Origin: an uncultured Robinsoniella sp.
GTDB lineage: Bacteria > Bacillota > Clostridia > Lachnospirales > Lachnospiraceae
Direction of reading: 5' to 3'
Assembly (NCBI GenBank): GCA_900540475.1
Contig: UQGG01000012.1
Coordinates: 62,001 to 126,000, forward strand
DNA: 64,000 nucleotides
Shown: positions 1 through 8,939 of the stretch, piece after piece
Layout of the letters: every line of letters starts with the position of its first letter
How positions within the stretch are numbered: the first letter of the stretch is position 1
Made by a program: the position numbers and the translations under genes
Notes under the pieces: model-generated
What the model was told of the DNA's origin: nothing
The model's input: the letters and a program-made list of their open reading frames with translations, nothing else
The model's database searches: none

Positions 1-899
1 GTCTGCATGATATGCATTTGGGGATAACTGGCTTCTATCTGCTCCAGCTGATGTTTGCCGCCCCACTGTACGCCCACGCCTTTTATATATTTTCTGGCTT
101 CCTTGTCTGACAGTATGGTGTTGGCAAATTGATCATAGAATTCATGATAGGGTGCACCATTTCCGGGCCACCTGAAATCCACAAACGGTCCGTTAATAGT
201 CCCCAGCCAGATCTGGGTATCCAGACCGCTCTTTTCAAACTCCGGTCCTAAATATCCTTTGATAAAATCCCGCATATCGGAACCATACCAGAGACAGGAT
301 GGGAATTTCTGATCCGCCATAGGTTCGTTCTGAACATGAACCATATTCACAGGAACCCCCTGTTCTCCATATGCTTTTACAAACTTTACAAAATATCTGG
401 CATAGGCATCCAGCACTTTTTCTTCCATTCGAATTCGTCCATAATTGTAAGCCTTTTTTGTTTTCATCCAGACCGGAGGACTCCAGGGCGATGCAAAAAG
501 ACTTAAATCCTTACAATACTTCTGTGCTGCTTTAATGAATGGCAGCGTATATTCTTTATCCCGCTCAATATTGAAATCCTTCAGATCATAATCCCCATCG
601 GTATCATCACAGCTATACCATTCAAGGCTAAAATCATTTGCGCCAATGGGAACTCTTCCCATATTGAAAGCACATCCCTCTTCTCCGTATAACTCTTTGA
701 TAAACGCTTCCGATGTAACTTTATCTGTTTTTTTCAGAGCATCCCATCCAAGCTCATTAAAGCAGCCTCCAAATCCCAGCACTTTCTGTCGGTAGTCCGC
801 CGTAAGCATAAGGGTATCTTCACTTTTGACCGTATGGGACACCTCTGCTTCTTTCCAATAATCACTTTCCCGGCTCATTACATGGGTAATATTTTTCAT
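1..899 (-). CDS. GH30-family glycoside hydrolase (3' part beyond window)
   Basis: About 299 codons, open through the left edge, so the C-terminus is missing. Read on the minus strand, the protein has the hallmarks of family GH30 glucosylceramidase/beta-glycosidases: LGFGGCFNELGW near residues 41-52, SPWSPPVWMKT near 138-148, and VHVQNEP with the expected acid/base Glu192. The nucleophile Glu would lie outside the window. There is no signal peptide, so it probably acts in the cytoplasm on imported oligosaccharide or glycoside. The ATG at 899 is preceded by an aggagaagg ribosome-binding site. It lies downstream of an AraC-type regulator on the same strand, which probably controls it (inference). 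Substrate within GH30 cannot be decided from this fragment. Confidence 0.88.
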   Translation of the reverse strand, partial: MKNITHVMSRESDYWKEAEVSHTVKSEDTLMLTADYRQKVLGFGGCFNELGWDALKKTDKVTSEAFIKELYGEEGCAFNMGRVPIGANDFSLEWYSCDDTDGDYDLKDFNIERDKEYTLPFIKAAQKYCKDLSLFASPWSPPVWMKTKKAYNYGRIRMEEKVLDAYARYFVKFVKAYGEQGVPVNMVHVQNEPMADQKFPSCLWYGSDMRDFIKGYLGPEFEKSGLDTQIWLGTINGPFVDFRWPGNGAPYHEFYDQFANTILSDKEARKYIKGVGVQWGGKHQLEQIEASYPQMHIMQ

Positions 900-990
900 G
901 ATTTCCTTCTCCTTTCCATTATCCATTTCTTTATTTTGATAATCCTAATATAACAATTATCCACTGCATTGAGTAGGTGCAAAGCAAACG

Positions 991-1033
991 AAAAAACAGG
1001 TCGATTTTAACTTTTAAAATCGGCCTGTTCCCG
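991..1033 (-). terminator. Intrinsic terminator of the AraC-type gene
   Basis: The arms AACAGG-CGATTTT and AAAATCG-CCTGTT form a hairpin that overlaps the stop codon of the regulator gene. On the minus strand it is followed by a run of six T. It separates the regulator transcript from the GH30 gene, whose own promoter must lie in 900-990. Confidence 0.75.
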
Positions 1034-1886
1034 TACTGCCTGGTGAGATACGTTTTCTAAGCTCTTTTGGCGTACAGCCATAGGAATTTTTAAACATTCT
1101 CATAAACAATTTGTAGTTGTAGAAATGGTTTTTTTCCAGGAGATCTTTGATGCAGTAATCTGTATGCAGCAATTCGTTATGGAATCTTTCCATGCGAACC
1201 GTATTCAGATATTCCAGAAAGGTAATTCCTGTCTGCTGTTTAAAAAACCGGGAGAAATAAACCTGGTTTAATCCGACTGCATCTGCAATATCGTGCAGCA
1301 TAACTTCTTCCTGGTAATGGGCATTTACATAATCCATAATCTGACGCATCCGAAGCTGATTCTTCTGTGACTTTACCAAGTTCGCTTCATCTATTCGCCT
1401 GGAAAAAGAATGGATACAGATGTACAGCAGTTCAAATACCAGGCTGTAGCAGTGAAAAACGTAACCCTCTTCCTTATTCTCATAGGCAAAAAGCAGGTCT
1501 TGCAGAAGAAAACGGATTCTGGCCAGCTTTGCCCGGATTGTCTCATCTTCTGCACCCAGGTCTGCTGAAAAATGATAGTGAACCACCTCCGGCATAAACT
1601 TTTTAATAAATGACACCGGAATCTGCAGTAAAATCGCCTGGTTCCCGCCAATGCATCTGGTGGAATGGATACTCATAGGGTTAATAATTACAAAATCATT
1701 CTCCTGAAGGGTAATCATCCGGCTGCTGTCATGCACTTCTAATGTTCCCTTCACCAGAAATACAATTTCAATCCAGTCGTGAAAATGCTTGGGCACCACA
1801 CTCCCCTCGTCTATGGAGTATTCAAGGTTTATGTCAATTGCGTCATTGGGTTTTATAAATTCGTGTGTACAGGATTCCACAATCAT
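1014..1886 (-). CDS. AraC-family regulator with N-terminal cupin domain
   Basis: 290 aa. Residues about 15-110 form a cupin-like sensor (VPKHFHDWIEIVFLVKG, then a second conserved strand around NPMSIHS). Residues about 185-285 form an AraC double helix-turn-helix (MLHDIADAVGLNQVYFSRFFK, then the second helix pair ending NSYGCTPKELRKR). This layout is typical of regulators of carbohydrate-use genes in Clostridia. It follows the alpha/beta hydrolase after 15 nt and precedes the GH30 gene, so activation of the glycosidase by a sugar ligand is likely but inferred. The ribosome-binding site aaaggag is only 2 nt from the ATG at 1886; a GTG two codons later (1880) has better spacing, so the exact start is uncertain. 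Confidence 0.88.
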   Translation of the reverse strand: MIVESCTHEFIKPNDAIDINLEYSIDEGSVVPKHFHDWIEIVFLVKGTLEVHDSSRMITLQENDFVIINPMSIHSTRCIGGNQAILLQIPVSFIKKFMPEVVHYHFSADLGAEDETIRAKLARIRFLLQDLLFAYENKEEGYVFHCYSLVFELLYICIHSFSRRIDEANLVKSQKNQLRMRQIMDYVNAHYQEEVMLHDIADAVGLNQVYFSRFFKQQTGITFLEYLNTVRMERFHNELLHTDYCIKDLLEKNHFYNYKLFMRMFKNSYGCTPKELRKRISPGSTGTGRF

Positions 1887-1901
1887 TTCTCCTTTGCAGA
1901 A

Positions 1902-2666
1902 TTACGGATTCTTACTCATAAATCCGCTAATCTCTTTTGCTGCCGTATTCTGCTGTTCTTCCTGAGAGACAACAGCTTCGCCGTCTCCTTTTTGTTTCCC
2001 GTAGCTGCCAAACTGGGCGTGGTTTCCACCCGCTATCTCGAATTCCTCATGCTCTTTTGGCATCAGTTTCAGGCCTGCTTCAAATTTTTCACGATTCATC
2101 ACCTGATCCATGCTTCCATACATACTGAGCACTTTCAGGCTGCTGCTGCTCAGATCACTTGCCGGGTAAGCGCCAAGCAGCACAAGTCCTGCCAGCTTAT
2201 CACTGTTCTTTGCTGCAAACTCTGCTGCCATGGCACCGCCCAGAGAATGGCCTCCCACATACCAGTTTTTAATTGTATCATATGTATCCATATATTCCTC
2301 TGCAGCATTCATATCAAAGACAGCCAGATTAAACGGCATTTTTACAAGGATGCAGAGATATCCTTCTTTGGCTATAATCTGCATCAGATCCGCATAAGCC
2401 GTGTACTCTACTTTTCCTCCCGGATAAAAGATCAGTGCCGTTTCCGGTTTCCGATCGGATGGCGTAAAAACGTAACTGTTCCCTTTCGGGGTGATATCCA
2501 CACCTTTGCTGCCGTCAGCCTGTGCCAGCGCTTCTGTTAGAACAGGATGTTCCGCATGATAATAACTCCCTGTATAAATAAAAAATGCTCCCGCCATAAC
2601 TGCCAGCACACTCGCCGTTATTATGGCTATTTTTTTCCATAAACTCATCTTCATTTTGGACTTCAT
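1902..2666 (-). CDS. Membrane-anchored alpha/beta hydrolase
   Basis: 254 aa. A hydrophobic segment at residues about 12-30 (IAIITASVLAVMAGAFFIY) suggests an N-terminal anchor with the catalytic domain outside. The fold is read from FYPGGKVEYTAYADLMQIIA, the nucleophile elbow GHSLGGAMA, and a late GGNHAQFG that supplies the catalytic His. This matches the abhydrolase_5-like carboxylesterase group; the substrate is unknown. The gene starts 3 nt after the uracil-DNA-glycosylase-like gene, with a gaggc ribosome-binding site inside that gene's end. It is followed 15 nt later by the AraC regulator, so the three are probably co-transcribed. Confidence 0.82.
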   Translation of the reverse strand: MKSKMKMSLWKKIAIITASVLAVMAGAFFIYTGSYYHAEHPVLTEALAQADGSKGVDITPKGNSYVFTPSDRKPETALIFYPGGKVEYTAYADLMQIIAKEGYLCILVKMPFNLAVFDMNAAEEYMDTYDTIKNWYVGGHSLGGAMAAEFAAKNSDKLAGLVLLGAYPASDLSSSSLKVLSMYGSMDQVMNREKFEAGLKLMPKEHEEFEIAGGNHAQFGSYGKQKGDGEAVVSQEEQQNTAAKEISGFMSKNP

Positions 2667-2669
2667 TCT

Positions 2670-3299
2670 TTATGCCTCATTTTCTGATTTCTTATTCAAA
2701 ATCCGGTGAATCTCATCTCGTATTTCTTTTATTCTTTTATCTTCAAATTCAGGATGGTCTAAAAACCACTTTACATTCAGAGGGGACGGATGGGGAAGCA
2801 CATATGCCGGTTTCCCATTCAGCCGCTGATCCTTAAAAATTAAATCTGTGAAATTGCATTTGGGGTAAAAAAATTCTGCCGCATAACGGCCCACCAGGAT
2901 ATAGATCTCGTTATTTACCAGTTCCATTTCCTTCAAAAGCCACTTTCCGGCACATATCTTCGGCGGCTTTCTGTCCCCTCCTCCCGGAGCTTTTCCAGGG
3001 AAGCAGTGAGCTACCGAGACAATATAAAAGAAATCCGGGTTATAAAATTCTTCATCCGTTATGCCGTACCAATCATGACGCAGCTTCTGTCCGCTGGCAT
3101 CGTTAAAGGGCTTCCCGGTTTCATGTACCTTCCTGGACGGCGCCTGGCTGATCTGCATAATTCTGGCATCCACATTTCCAAAGAGAATCGGGCGGGGTTC
3201 ATAGCCAAACAGATCCTGACAGGTACGGCACTTCTGTATCTGTCTGCGAAGTTCCTGATAATGCTGTTCCCTGGAAATACGGTCTGTATAATCCGGCAT
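2670..3299 (-). CDS. Uracil-DNA glycosylase superfamily protein
   Basis: 209 aa from the ATG at 3299. Seen: an N-terminal KCRTC pair, ARIMQISQAPSRKVHETGKPFNDASG resembling the family 4/5 active-site region, HCFPGK...PPKICAGKWLL placing two more cysteines as in 4Fe-4S uracil glycosylases, and a late LPHPSP loop with the conserved His. This supports a base-excision enzyme with an iron-sulfur cluster, although a divergent nucleic-acid-binding role is possible. An upstream in-frame GTG at 3329 lies in a terminator-like hairpin (3323-3342), so the ATG after the gggag sequence is preferred. Confidence 0.8.
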   Translation of the reverse strand: MPDYTDRISREQHYQELRRQIQKCRTCQDLFGYEPRPILFGNVDARIMQISQAPSRKVHETGKPFNDASGQKLRHDWYGITDEEFYNPDFFYIVSVAHCFPGKAPGGGDRKPPKICAGKWLLKEMELVNNEIYILVGRYAAEFFYPKCNFTDLIFKDQRLNGKPAYVLPHPSPLNVKWFLDHPEFEDKRIKEIRDEIHRILNKKSENEA

Positions 3300-3322
3300 G
3301 TCTCCCACCCCCTTTCCTGATA

Positions 3323-3342
3323 AAAGCACCCTTTCGGGTGCT
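3323..3342 (-). terminator. Short terminator-like hairpin
   Basis: AAGCACCC-TTTC-GGGTGCTT is a perfect 8-bp stem. It lies at the end of the small gene at 3342-3488 and just before the glycosylase-like gene on the minus strand. The T run on the minus strand is short, so termination may be partial. Confidence 0.5.
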
Positions 3343-3488
3343 TATACCTGTCTGATCTTTGGATTTACTGCTTCTTCTCTTACATTGTGCGTTTGATTTT
3401 GATTTTCCGGCTTCACTTTCTGGGTTACACTGTTGAATTCTTCCAGATTCTTCTTTTTATTCTGATGTTCCAGCTCTTTTTTATTCAT
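3342..3488 (-). CDS. Small hydrophilic protein, 48 aa
   Basis: Reading frame of 48 codons with a strong ribosome-binding site (gaggtgatgat directly before ATG at 3488). The product starts MNKKELEHQNKKKNLEEF and ends NPKIRQV. It is highly charged, rich in Lys, Asn, Glu and Gln, with no membrane segment or cysteine. The family is not recognised. A short basic, Asn/Gln-rich protein could be a spore-core or nucleic-acid-associated protein, but nothing in the sequence proves this. It lies between the YjbR-like gene and the glycosylase-like gene on the same strand, and its stop codon touches the terminator-like hairpin. Confidence 0.6.
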   Translation of the reverse strand: MNKKELEHQNKKKNLEEFNSVTQKVKPENQNQTHNVREEAVNPKIRQV

Positions 3489-3548
3489 ATCATCACCTCA
3501 GTATTACTATGGCTGATTGCAGCATATTTATTCAGATATTTTGAAAAA

Positions 3549-3881
3549 TCACAGCTCCTTTACCAGATCATAGCTCTCCGCCAGCATTCTTTTGATATCC
3601 TTATCCGGAATCGTCCCATCCAGTATCAGGGAATTCCAATACTTTTTATTCATATGATATCCGGGCACTACGGATGGAAATGCATTTTGCCAGAAGGAAA
3701 TCCATTCGGGACTGCATTTCACATTCACCCAGATTTGCTGATTTCGCTCATAGATGTATGCAAAACTTTTTTTATTTTTAGCACATCTCATGACAGTCCA
3801 GTTATCATCATGAAACGGATAATCTTCATATATATTAGGAAATGTCATACAATACCGGATAATCTCTTTTCTTGTCTTCAT
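3549..3881 (-). CDS. MmcQ/YjbR family protein
   Basis: 110 aa from ATG 3881, chosen because aggagag lies 3 nt upstream; the longer frame to 3971 has no such site. Recognised by the MmcQ/YjbR pattern: a C-terminal GYHMNKKYWNSLIL, IPDKDIKRMLAESYDLV, a central FAYIYERNQQIWVNVKCSPE and an N-terminal YPFHDDN. These are CyaY-like-fold small proteins that bind DNA in some cases; the physiological role is not settled. It stands alone between the suf operon and the small gene at 3342-3488. Confidence 0.82.
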   Translation of the reverse strand: MKTRKEIIRYCMTFPNIYEDYPFHDDNWTVMRCAKNKKSFAYIYERNQQIWVNVKCSPEWISFWQNAFPSVVPGYHMNKKYWNSLILDGTIPDKDIKRMLAESYDLVKEL

Positions 3882-3976
3882 TTCTCTCCTTATTATCAAA
3901 GCTCTTTCACAGATATTCTTCCTGCTTTTTCTGACAAATCCTATTTTCGCACATTTTGACAAATATTTCAAATACT

Positions 3977-4399
3977 TTATTCAGAAATCATTTCTTCCAT
4001 GGTGTGCCATCCCAGTACCGCACATTTTACCCGTGCAGGCATATGGGAAATATCTTTCAGGGCTGCCGCTTCGTCCAATGCCTCCAACTCTTCTTCCATC
4101 GCTTCCCCTTTTATCATTTTTCCAAACAGTTCAGCCAGTTTCAGTGCCTCCTGCTCTTCTTTTCCAATGATTAAATCCAGCATCATATCTGCGGAAGCCT
4201 GGGAAATGGCACATCCGGTACCGGTATATGTCCCGTCTTTGATTATGCCGTCTTCAATTTTTAACTGCAGCAGGATATCATCTCCACAGCTTGGATTAAC
4301 ACCTCTTAACACCTTTGTAGGGTGTTCCATCTCCGCTTTATGAGTTGGATGCAGATTGTGTTCATTTAAAATCTCGGTATACAATTCTCTAAGCCCCAT
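3977..4399 (-). CDS. sufU: Iron-sulfur/sulfur-transfer protein SufU
   Basis: 140 aa. NifU-N-like fold with the three conserved cysteine sites of SufU: NPSCGDD, GTGCAISQASADMM and RVKCAVLGWHTM. In Gram-positive bacteria SufU receives sulfur from SufS through a zinc-bound site and hands it to the SufBCD scaffold. It is the last gene of the suf operon and overlaps sufS by 11 nt. A TTG at 4405 is only 4 nt from the ggagg site, whereas ATG 4399 is 10 nt away; ATG is preferred. Confidence 0.95.
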   Translation of the reverse strand: MGLRELYTEILNEHNLHPTHKAEMEHPTKVLRGVNPSCGDDILLQLKIEDGIIKDGTYTGTGCAISQASADMMLDLIIGKEEQEALKLAELFGKMIKGEAMEEELEALDEAAALKDISHMPARVKCAVLGWHTMEEMISE

Positions 4400-5603
4400 A
4401 TCCAAGCCACCTCCTTACTTGATTCAAATTTTCCAGAAAAAGATCTATTTCTTCTTCCGTGTTATAAAAATATACGCTGGCTCTCGCCGTTGCATTCAAT
4501 TCTAAATATTTCATAAGCGGTTCTGCGCAGTGATGCCCTGCCCGTATTGCAATATGTGCAGAATCCATGATGGAAGCAATATCGTGGGGATGAACATCAT
4601 CTATGGTAAAGGTCAATATACCGCTGTGTTCTTCCGGATTCTGGGAGCCGATTAGATGTACATGGGGCATTTTACGGATGCCTTCCATTGCCCTGGCAAC
4701 TAATATCTCTTCCTGTTTTTGGATTTTCTCATATCCCACTTCCTTTATATAACAGACTGCTTCCTCTAATCCTGCTGCCCCCTGTGCATTTACCGTCCCG
4801 GCTTCAAATTTATGGGGGAGGGGTGCAAATACCGCATCCTGCTGGCTCACCGAGTCAATCATTTCACCTCCGGTCAAAAACGGAGGCATTTCCTCTAACA
4901 GCTGCTTTTTGCCATACAATACTCCAATTCCCATAGGACCCAGCATTTTATGCCCGGAAAATGCATAGAAATCAGCATCCAGTTCCTGTACATCCACTGC
5001 CATGTGGGGAACCGCCTGTGCTCCATCTACTAATACAACAGCCCCCATTTTATGGGCATAGGAGATGATCTCCTTCACCGGGTTTCTGCACCCGATGACA
5101 TTGGATACATGGGCGATCCCAACCAGTTTCGTGCGTCTGCTGATCTTGCTCTGCACCTCGGACCAGGGAATTTTTCCATCCCTGCCGCAATACAGATAAA
5201 CCAACTTGGCTCCGGTGTGCTTTGCCACCATCTGCCAGGGAAGAAGGTTGCTGTGGTGTTCCAGGATGGATACCACGATTTCGTCACCTTCTTTTATATT
5301 CGAAAGTCCATAGCTGTATGCTGCCAAGTTAATGGATTCTGTAGTATTTCTGGTAAATATAATTTCACAATCGTGCCTGGCTCCGATGAGCTCTTTTACG
5401 GCATGCCTTGCCCGTTCATACGTCTCCGTTGCCTGAACACTGAGCTCATACAGTCCACGCATGGGATTAGCATTTTCTGATTCATAAAAACGGGTCATGG
5501 CATCTATTACCTGACGTGGTTTCTGGGATGTTGCTGCACTATCCAGATAAATCAATTCTCTTTTCTGCAAAATGGGGAAGTCTTCTCTGTAATTATGTTT
5601 CAT
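4389..5603 (-). CDS. sufS: Cysteine desulfurase SufS
   Basis: 404 aa, normal length for the family. PLP-binding Lys in FSGHKMLGPMGIG, substrate loop ending RAGHHCAEPLM with the persulfide Cys, and SilL-type VSILEHHSNLLPW. It removes sulfur from cysteine to give alanine and an enzyme persulfide, which SufU takes up. It overlaps sufD at its start (11 nt) and sufU at its end, which supports translational coupling within the operon. Confidence 0.96.
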   Translation of the reverse strand: MKHNYREDFPILQKRELIYLDSAATSQKPRQVIDAMTRFYESENANPMRGLYELSVQATETYERARHAVKELIGARHDCEIIFTRNTTESINLAAYSYGLSNIKEGDEIVVSILEHHSNLLPWQMVAKHTGAKLVYLYCGRDGKIPWSEVQSKISRRTKLVGIAHVSNVIGCRNPVKEIISYAHKMGAVVLVDGAQAVPHMAVDVQELDADFYAFSGHKMLGPMGIGVLYGKKQLLEEMPPFLTGGEMIDSVSQQDAVFAPLPHKFEAGTVNAQGAAGLEEAVCYIKEVGYEKIQKQEEILVARAMEGIRKMPHVHLIGSQNPEEHSGILTFTIDDVHPHDIASIMDSAHIAIRAGHHCAEPLMKYLELNATARASVYFYNTEEEIDLFLENLNQVRRWLGYGA

Positions 5604-6690
5604 TTTGAAACACCTCCTCTACATAGGACTGCACCAGTTTCACGGATGGCTCATGAGGTATCCGGCGGCAGACTGCGTCAATTCCGGCACGGATAATCAT
5701 TTCCTTAGCCTCATCCTCCCCAATTCCCCTGGACTGCATATAGAATAACAGGGCTTCGTCTATTCTTCCAATGGTTGCCCCGTGATTTCCCTCTACCTCT
5801 TCTTCGCCGCAGAGAATCAGCGGAATTGTCTTATTGATCACATCCCGTCCAAAGAGCAGCGTTTCTTCCTGTTCTTCTCCCACACTGCCTTTTGCTCCTC
5901 TGCAAAAATCGATCGTACCTCTGAACACCTTTTCTGCCTGATCCAGCAGGGCACCTTTTACTTCCATACGGCTGTTGGTTTTCTTTCCTTCATGTACTGC
6001 GACATAATTAATATCCAGTTTCTGCTGCTCCCGGCAGAGATATCCCGTTCCGCTCTCAAAGCTGCTTTGATACCCTTTAAGCCTCGTATGACAGCCTGCC
6101 CATCCTCTGTTTCCTCCGATCTCCAGCTGCACTACCTCAACTTTTGCCCCATCCTCACAAACGGCCCCAATATCGTCAAAATGATCTGCATTTTCTCCCA
6201 GAAGCTGCAGCTTAATCACCCGTACCAGTGCGTTTTTCTCTGCATAAATCCTTGTACGGATGCCAAACAGCGACACGCTGTCTTTAGTGGAGCTGTAATC
6301 CATTATTACGGCAATTTCGCTGCCTTCCCGGGCATAGATGATCTGGTCTTCAAAGGATGCTCCCTGATCCCTGCTGGTATAATGCAGCAACAGCGGATCT
6401 CCAACCAGGCATCCCTTTTCAGCCAGATATCCCATGGTATCTGCCTGCATCTCGTGAAGAAATGCTCCCACTTCCTCTCCCATTCCCGTTTTAATCTCTT
6501 CCACGGCAGACAGGATACGTTCCAGTTCCTCTTTTTCCATCAGGTGGATACCACTTGGAACAGTCCTGCTGCACTCCATTTCCTCCTGCTTCACATCCAT
6601 ATTAAAATTCATCTGACTGTCATTTATTTTTAACCAGTTCCAGGTAGGAACCGGAAGTCTGTTTACTTTTTTATTACATACCATCTGCAT
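5593..6690 (-). CDS. sufD: Fe-S assembly scaffold subunit SufD
   Basis: About 365 aa. SufB/SufD beta-helix fold, with the C-terminal signature GATIGRIDEALLFYMQSRGIGEDEAKEMII. Forms the SufBCD complex with SufB and the ATPase SufC, and is needed for iron entry and cluster assembly. Three ATGs cluster at the start (6696, 6690, 6684); the gaggagg site is 2 nt from the first and about 7 nt from the second, so 6690 is preferred. It overlaps sufS by 11 nt. Confidence 0.94.
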   Translation of the reverse strand: MQMVCNKKVNRLPVPTWNWLKINDSQMNFNMDVKQEEMECSRTVPSGIHLMEKEELERILSAVEEIKTGMGEEVGAFLHEMQADTMGYLAEKGCLVGDPLLLHYTSRDQGASFEDQIIYAREGSEIAVIMDYSSTKDSVSLFGIRTRIYAEKNALVRVIKLQLLGENADHFDDIGAVCEDGAKVEVVQLEIGGNRGWAGCHTRLKGYQSSFESGTGYLCREQQKLDINYVAVHEGKKTNSRMEVKGALLDQAEKVFRGTIDFCRGAKGSVGEEQEETLLFGRDVINKTIPLILCGEEEVEGNHGATIGRIDEALLFYMQSRGIGEDEAKEMIIRAGIDAVCRRIPHEPSVKLVQSYVEEVFQNET

Positions 6691-6705
6691 TTTCATTCCT
6701 CCTCT

Positions 6706-8112
6706 CTATCCGATACACCCGCTCATTTCAAGCCGTATCAGATTATTCATCTCCACCGCATATTCCAACGGAAGTTCTTTGGATACCGGATTGGCAAATC
6801 CACTGACAATCATCGCTTTCGCCTCTTCCTCGCTGATGCCTCTGGACATCAGGTAAAATACGGCGTCATCACTGATTCGTCCGATTCTTGCTTCGTGTCC
6901 GATATCCGCATCTGAGGTCCGGATGTCCATCGCCGGTATGGTATCCGATCTGGATTCGCTGTCCAGCATCAGAGACTGGCAGGATACCGAAGCTTTGCTG
7001 TGCTTCGCTTCTTTGGTCACCGTTACGGAACTGCGGTAAGTGCTGTTTCCACCGGATTTCGAAATAGACTTCGTATTGATAAAGGAAGAGGTATGAGGTG
7101 CCTTATGCACCATTTTCGCTCCCGTATCCAGGTTCTGTCCATTTCCTGCAAAAGTAATGCCGGTGAATTCCGCCCGCGCCCCTTCCCCATTCAGAATGCT
7201 CATGGGATACAGGTACGACACGTGGGAGCCAAAGGAACCGGAAATCCATTCGATTGTGCCTCCTTCTTCTACCATCGCCCGCTTCGTATTTAGATTAAAC
7301 ATATTCTTTGACCAGTTTTCAATTGTAGAATAGCGAAGCTTCGCATTCTTCTTTACAAATAATTCCACACAGCCTGCATGTAAATTTGCAATGTTATATT
7401 TAGGTGCGGAACAGCCTTCAATAAAATGCAGGTCTGCTCCCTCATCTACAATAATCAGTGTATGTTCAAATTGTCCGGCACCTGGTGCATTCAGCCTGAA
7501 ATAAGACTGCAGCGGAATGGTAACAGATACACCAGGCGGTACATAGACAAAAGATCCACCTGACCACACTGCCCCGTGCAGCGCTGCAAACTTGTGGTCT
7601 CTTGGCGTTACCAGCTTCATAAAATGCCTTCTCACCATATCTGAGTATTCCCCTTTCAGTGCGCTTTCCATATCCGTATAGATAACGCCCTGCTCCAGCA
7701 CTTCCTGTCTCACATTGTGGTAGACCAGTTCGGAATCATACTGGGCTCCTACTCCGGCAAGGGACTTCCGCTCTGCTTTTGGAATCCCCAGCCTTTCAAA
7801 GGTATCCTTAATTTCCTTGGGAACATCGGACCACTTCCCGCTCATAGCAGTATTGGGCCTTACATAAGTAACGATCTGATCCATATGTAAGCCATCCAGC
7901 GCCGGCCCCCACTTGGGCACTTCCATCTGGTTATAAATCTGAAGAGAACGCAGACGGAATAATTCCATCCATGCCGGGTCTTTTTTCTCTCTGGATATCT
8001 GCTCCACAATTTCCGGTGTCAGACCTTCCTGTACCCGGTAAAAGTCCTTCTCATCATCTTTTACATCATAAATGCTTCTGTCGATATCATCTACATAGGT
8101 CTTTTCTTTCAT
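6706..8112 (-). CDS. sufB: Fe-S assembly scaffold subunit SufB
   Basis: 468 aa, the expected length. Clear SufB features: WSGGSFVYVPPGVSVTIPLQ, EGCSAPKYNIANLHAGCVE, and the C-terminal HEARIGRISDDAVFYLMSRG. It carries the nascent Fe-S cluster in the SufBC2D complex. Start and stop are translationally coupled: its ATG overlaps the sufC stop (ATGA at 8109-8112), with gggag as the ribosome-binding site inside sufC. Confidence 0.97.
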   Translation of the reverse strand: MKEKTYVDDIDRSIYDVKDDEKDFYRVQEGLTPEIVEQISREKKDPAWMELFRLRSLQIYNQMEVPKWGPALDGLHMDQIVTYVRPNTAMSGKWSDVPKEIKDTFERLGIPKAERKSLAGVGAQYDSELVYHNVRQEVLEQGVIYTDMESALKGEYSDMVRRHFMKLVTPRDHKFAALHGAVWSGGSFVYVPPGVSVTIPLQSYFRLNAPGAGQFEHTLIIVDEGADLHFIEGCSAPKYNIANLHAGCVELFVKKNAKLRYSTIENWSKNMFNLNTKRAMVEEGGTIEWISGSFGSHVSYLYPMSILNGEGARAEFTGITFAGNGQNLDTGAKMVHKAPHTSSFINTKSISKSGGNSTYRSSVTVTKEAKHSKASVSCQSLMLDSESRSDTIPAMDIRTSDADIGHEARIGRISDDAVFYLMSRGISEEEAKAMIVSGFANPVSKELPLEYAVEMNNLIRLEMSGCIG

Positions 8113-8873
8113 GCAATCTCATCTCCCATCTGCCGGTAAAACTGATCGAATCCATGCTTATTAATTTCCTCTACCAGTTCCGGTCCGCCGATTTTCACAA
8201 GTTTCCCCTTGATCATAACGTGGGTATAGTCCACGTGGAGATATTCCAGTATCTTCGTACTGTGGGTAATAATCAAAAGCGCACCGTCCTTCTGCTTCTG
8301 GTATTCCTCAATACCTTTGGAAACAGTCCGGACAGCGTCCACGTCAAGCCCGGAATCCGTTTCATCCAAAATAGCCAGCTTGGGTTTTAACATCAGCATT
8401 TGCAAGATTTCTGATTTTTTCTTCTCGCCGCCGGAAAATCCCACATTCAAATCCCGTTCGGCATACGAAGGATCCATCTGAAGCAGTTCCATCGCTTTAT
8501 TCATGGAACGTTGAAAAGATAAAAGTTTTAACTTCTCCCCGGTCTGCTGATGTATCGCATTACGGATAAAACTCTGAAGAGAGATACCCGGAACCTCCAG
8601 TGGATTCTGGAAGGAAAGAAACATGCCCATCCTGGCACGCTTATCTGTGGATTCTTCTGTGATATCCCTGCCTTCAAATACAACAGAACCCTGTTCTACC
8701 CGATATTGAGGATTGCCCATGAGAATATTTCCAAGGGTAGACTTTCCCGCTCCATTGGGACCCATTAAGACATGTGTCTCTCCCTTTTTCATATTCAGGT
8801 CCACATGCTGTAAAATAAGACCATTATCTATACTTACGGATAAATCATTTATTTGTAATAAATCTTTTGACAT
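8109..8873 (-). CDS. sufC: Fe-S assembly ATPase SufC
   Basis: 254 aa. ABC-type ATPase: Walker A GPNGAGKSTLGNIL, ABC signature VGFSGGEKKKSEI, Walker B PKLAILDETDSGLD, switch His in IITHSTKIL. It drives conformational change of SufB/SufD. The ATG at 8873 has an aggaggt site 6 nt upstream; the frame is open further upstream, but that part is the operon leader and contains the operator. First gene of sufCBDSU. Confidence 0.97.
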   Translation of the reverse strand: MSKDLLQINDLSVSIDNGLILQHVDLNMKKGETHVLMGPNGAGKSTLGNILMGNPQYRVEQGSVVFEGRDITEESTDKRARMGMFLSFQNPLEVPGISLQSFIRNAIHQQTGEKLKLLSFQRSMNKAMELLQMDPSYAERDLNVGFSGGEKKKSEILQMLMLKPKLAILDETDSGLDVDAVRTVSKGIEEYQKQKDGALLIITHSTKILEYLHVDYTHVMIKGKLVKIGGPELVEEINKHGFDQFYRQMGDEIA

Positions 8874-8903
8874 TTTAAAACCTCCTGTAAAAGTGTGTAT
8901 TTT

Positions 8904-8928
8904 AATTCCGAGTATTTTACTGGGAATT
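8904..8928. promoter_or_regulatory. Rrf2/IscR-like operator of the suf operon
   Basis: A 25-bp imperfect palindrome with outer arms AATTCC and GGAATT and inner arms AGTA and TACT around a TTT centre; 10 of 12 positions pair. It lies between the -10 box and the sufC start, over the expected transcription start, where a repressor would block initiation. Length and layout are like operators of Rrf2-family regulators (IscR, CymR type). Which regulator binds is inferred, and no such regulator gene lies in this window. Confidence 0.6.
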
Positions 8929-8939
8929 AATTTACTTAC

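Noticed and set aside
1779..2540. A 253-codon plus-strand frame.
   Set aside because: It is antisense to the alpha/beta hydrolase gene, Cys- and His-rich without any domain, and has no ribosome-binding site.
5782..6633. A 283-codon plus-strand frame.
   Set aside because: It lies opposite sufD. The sufD product is a clear family member and the antisense product is not.
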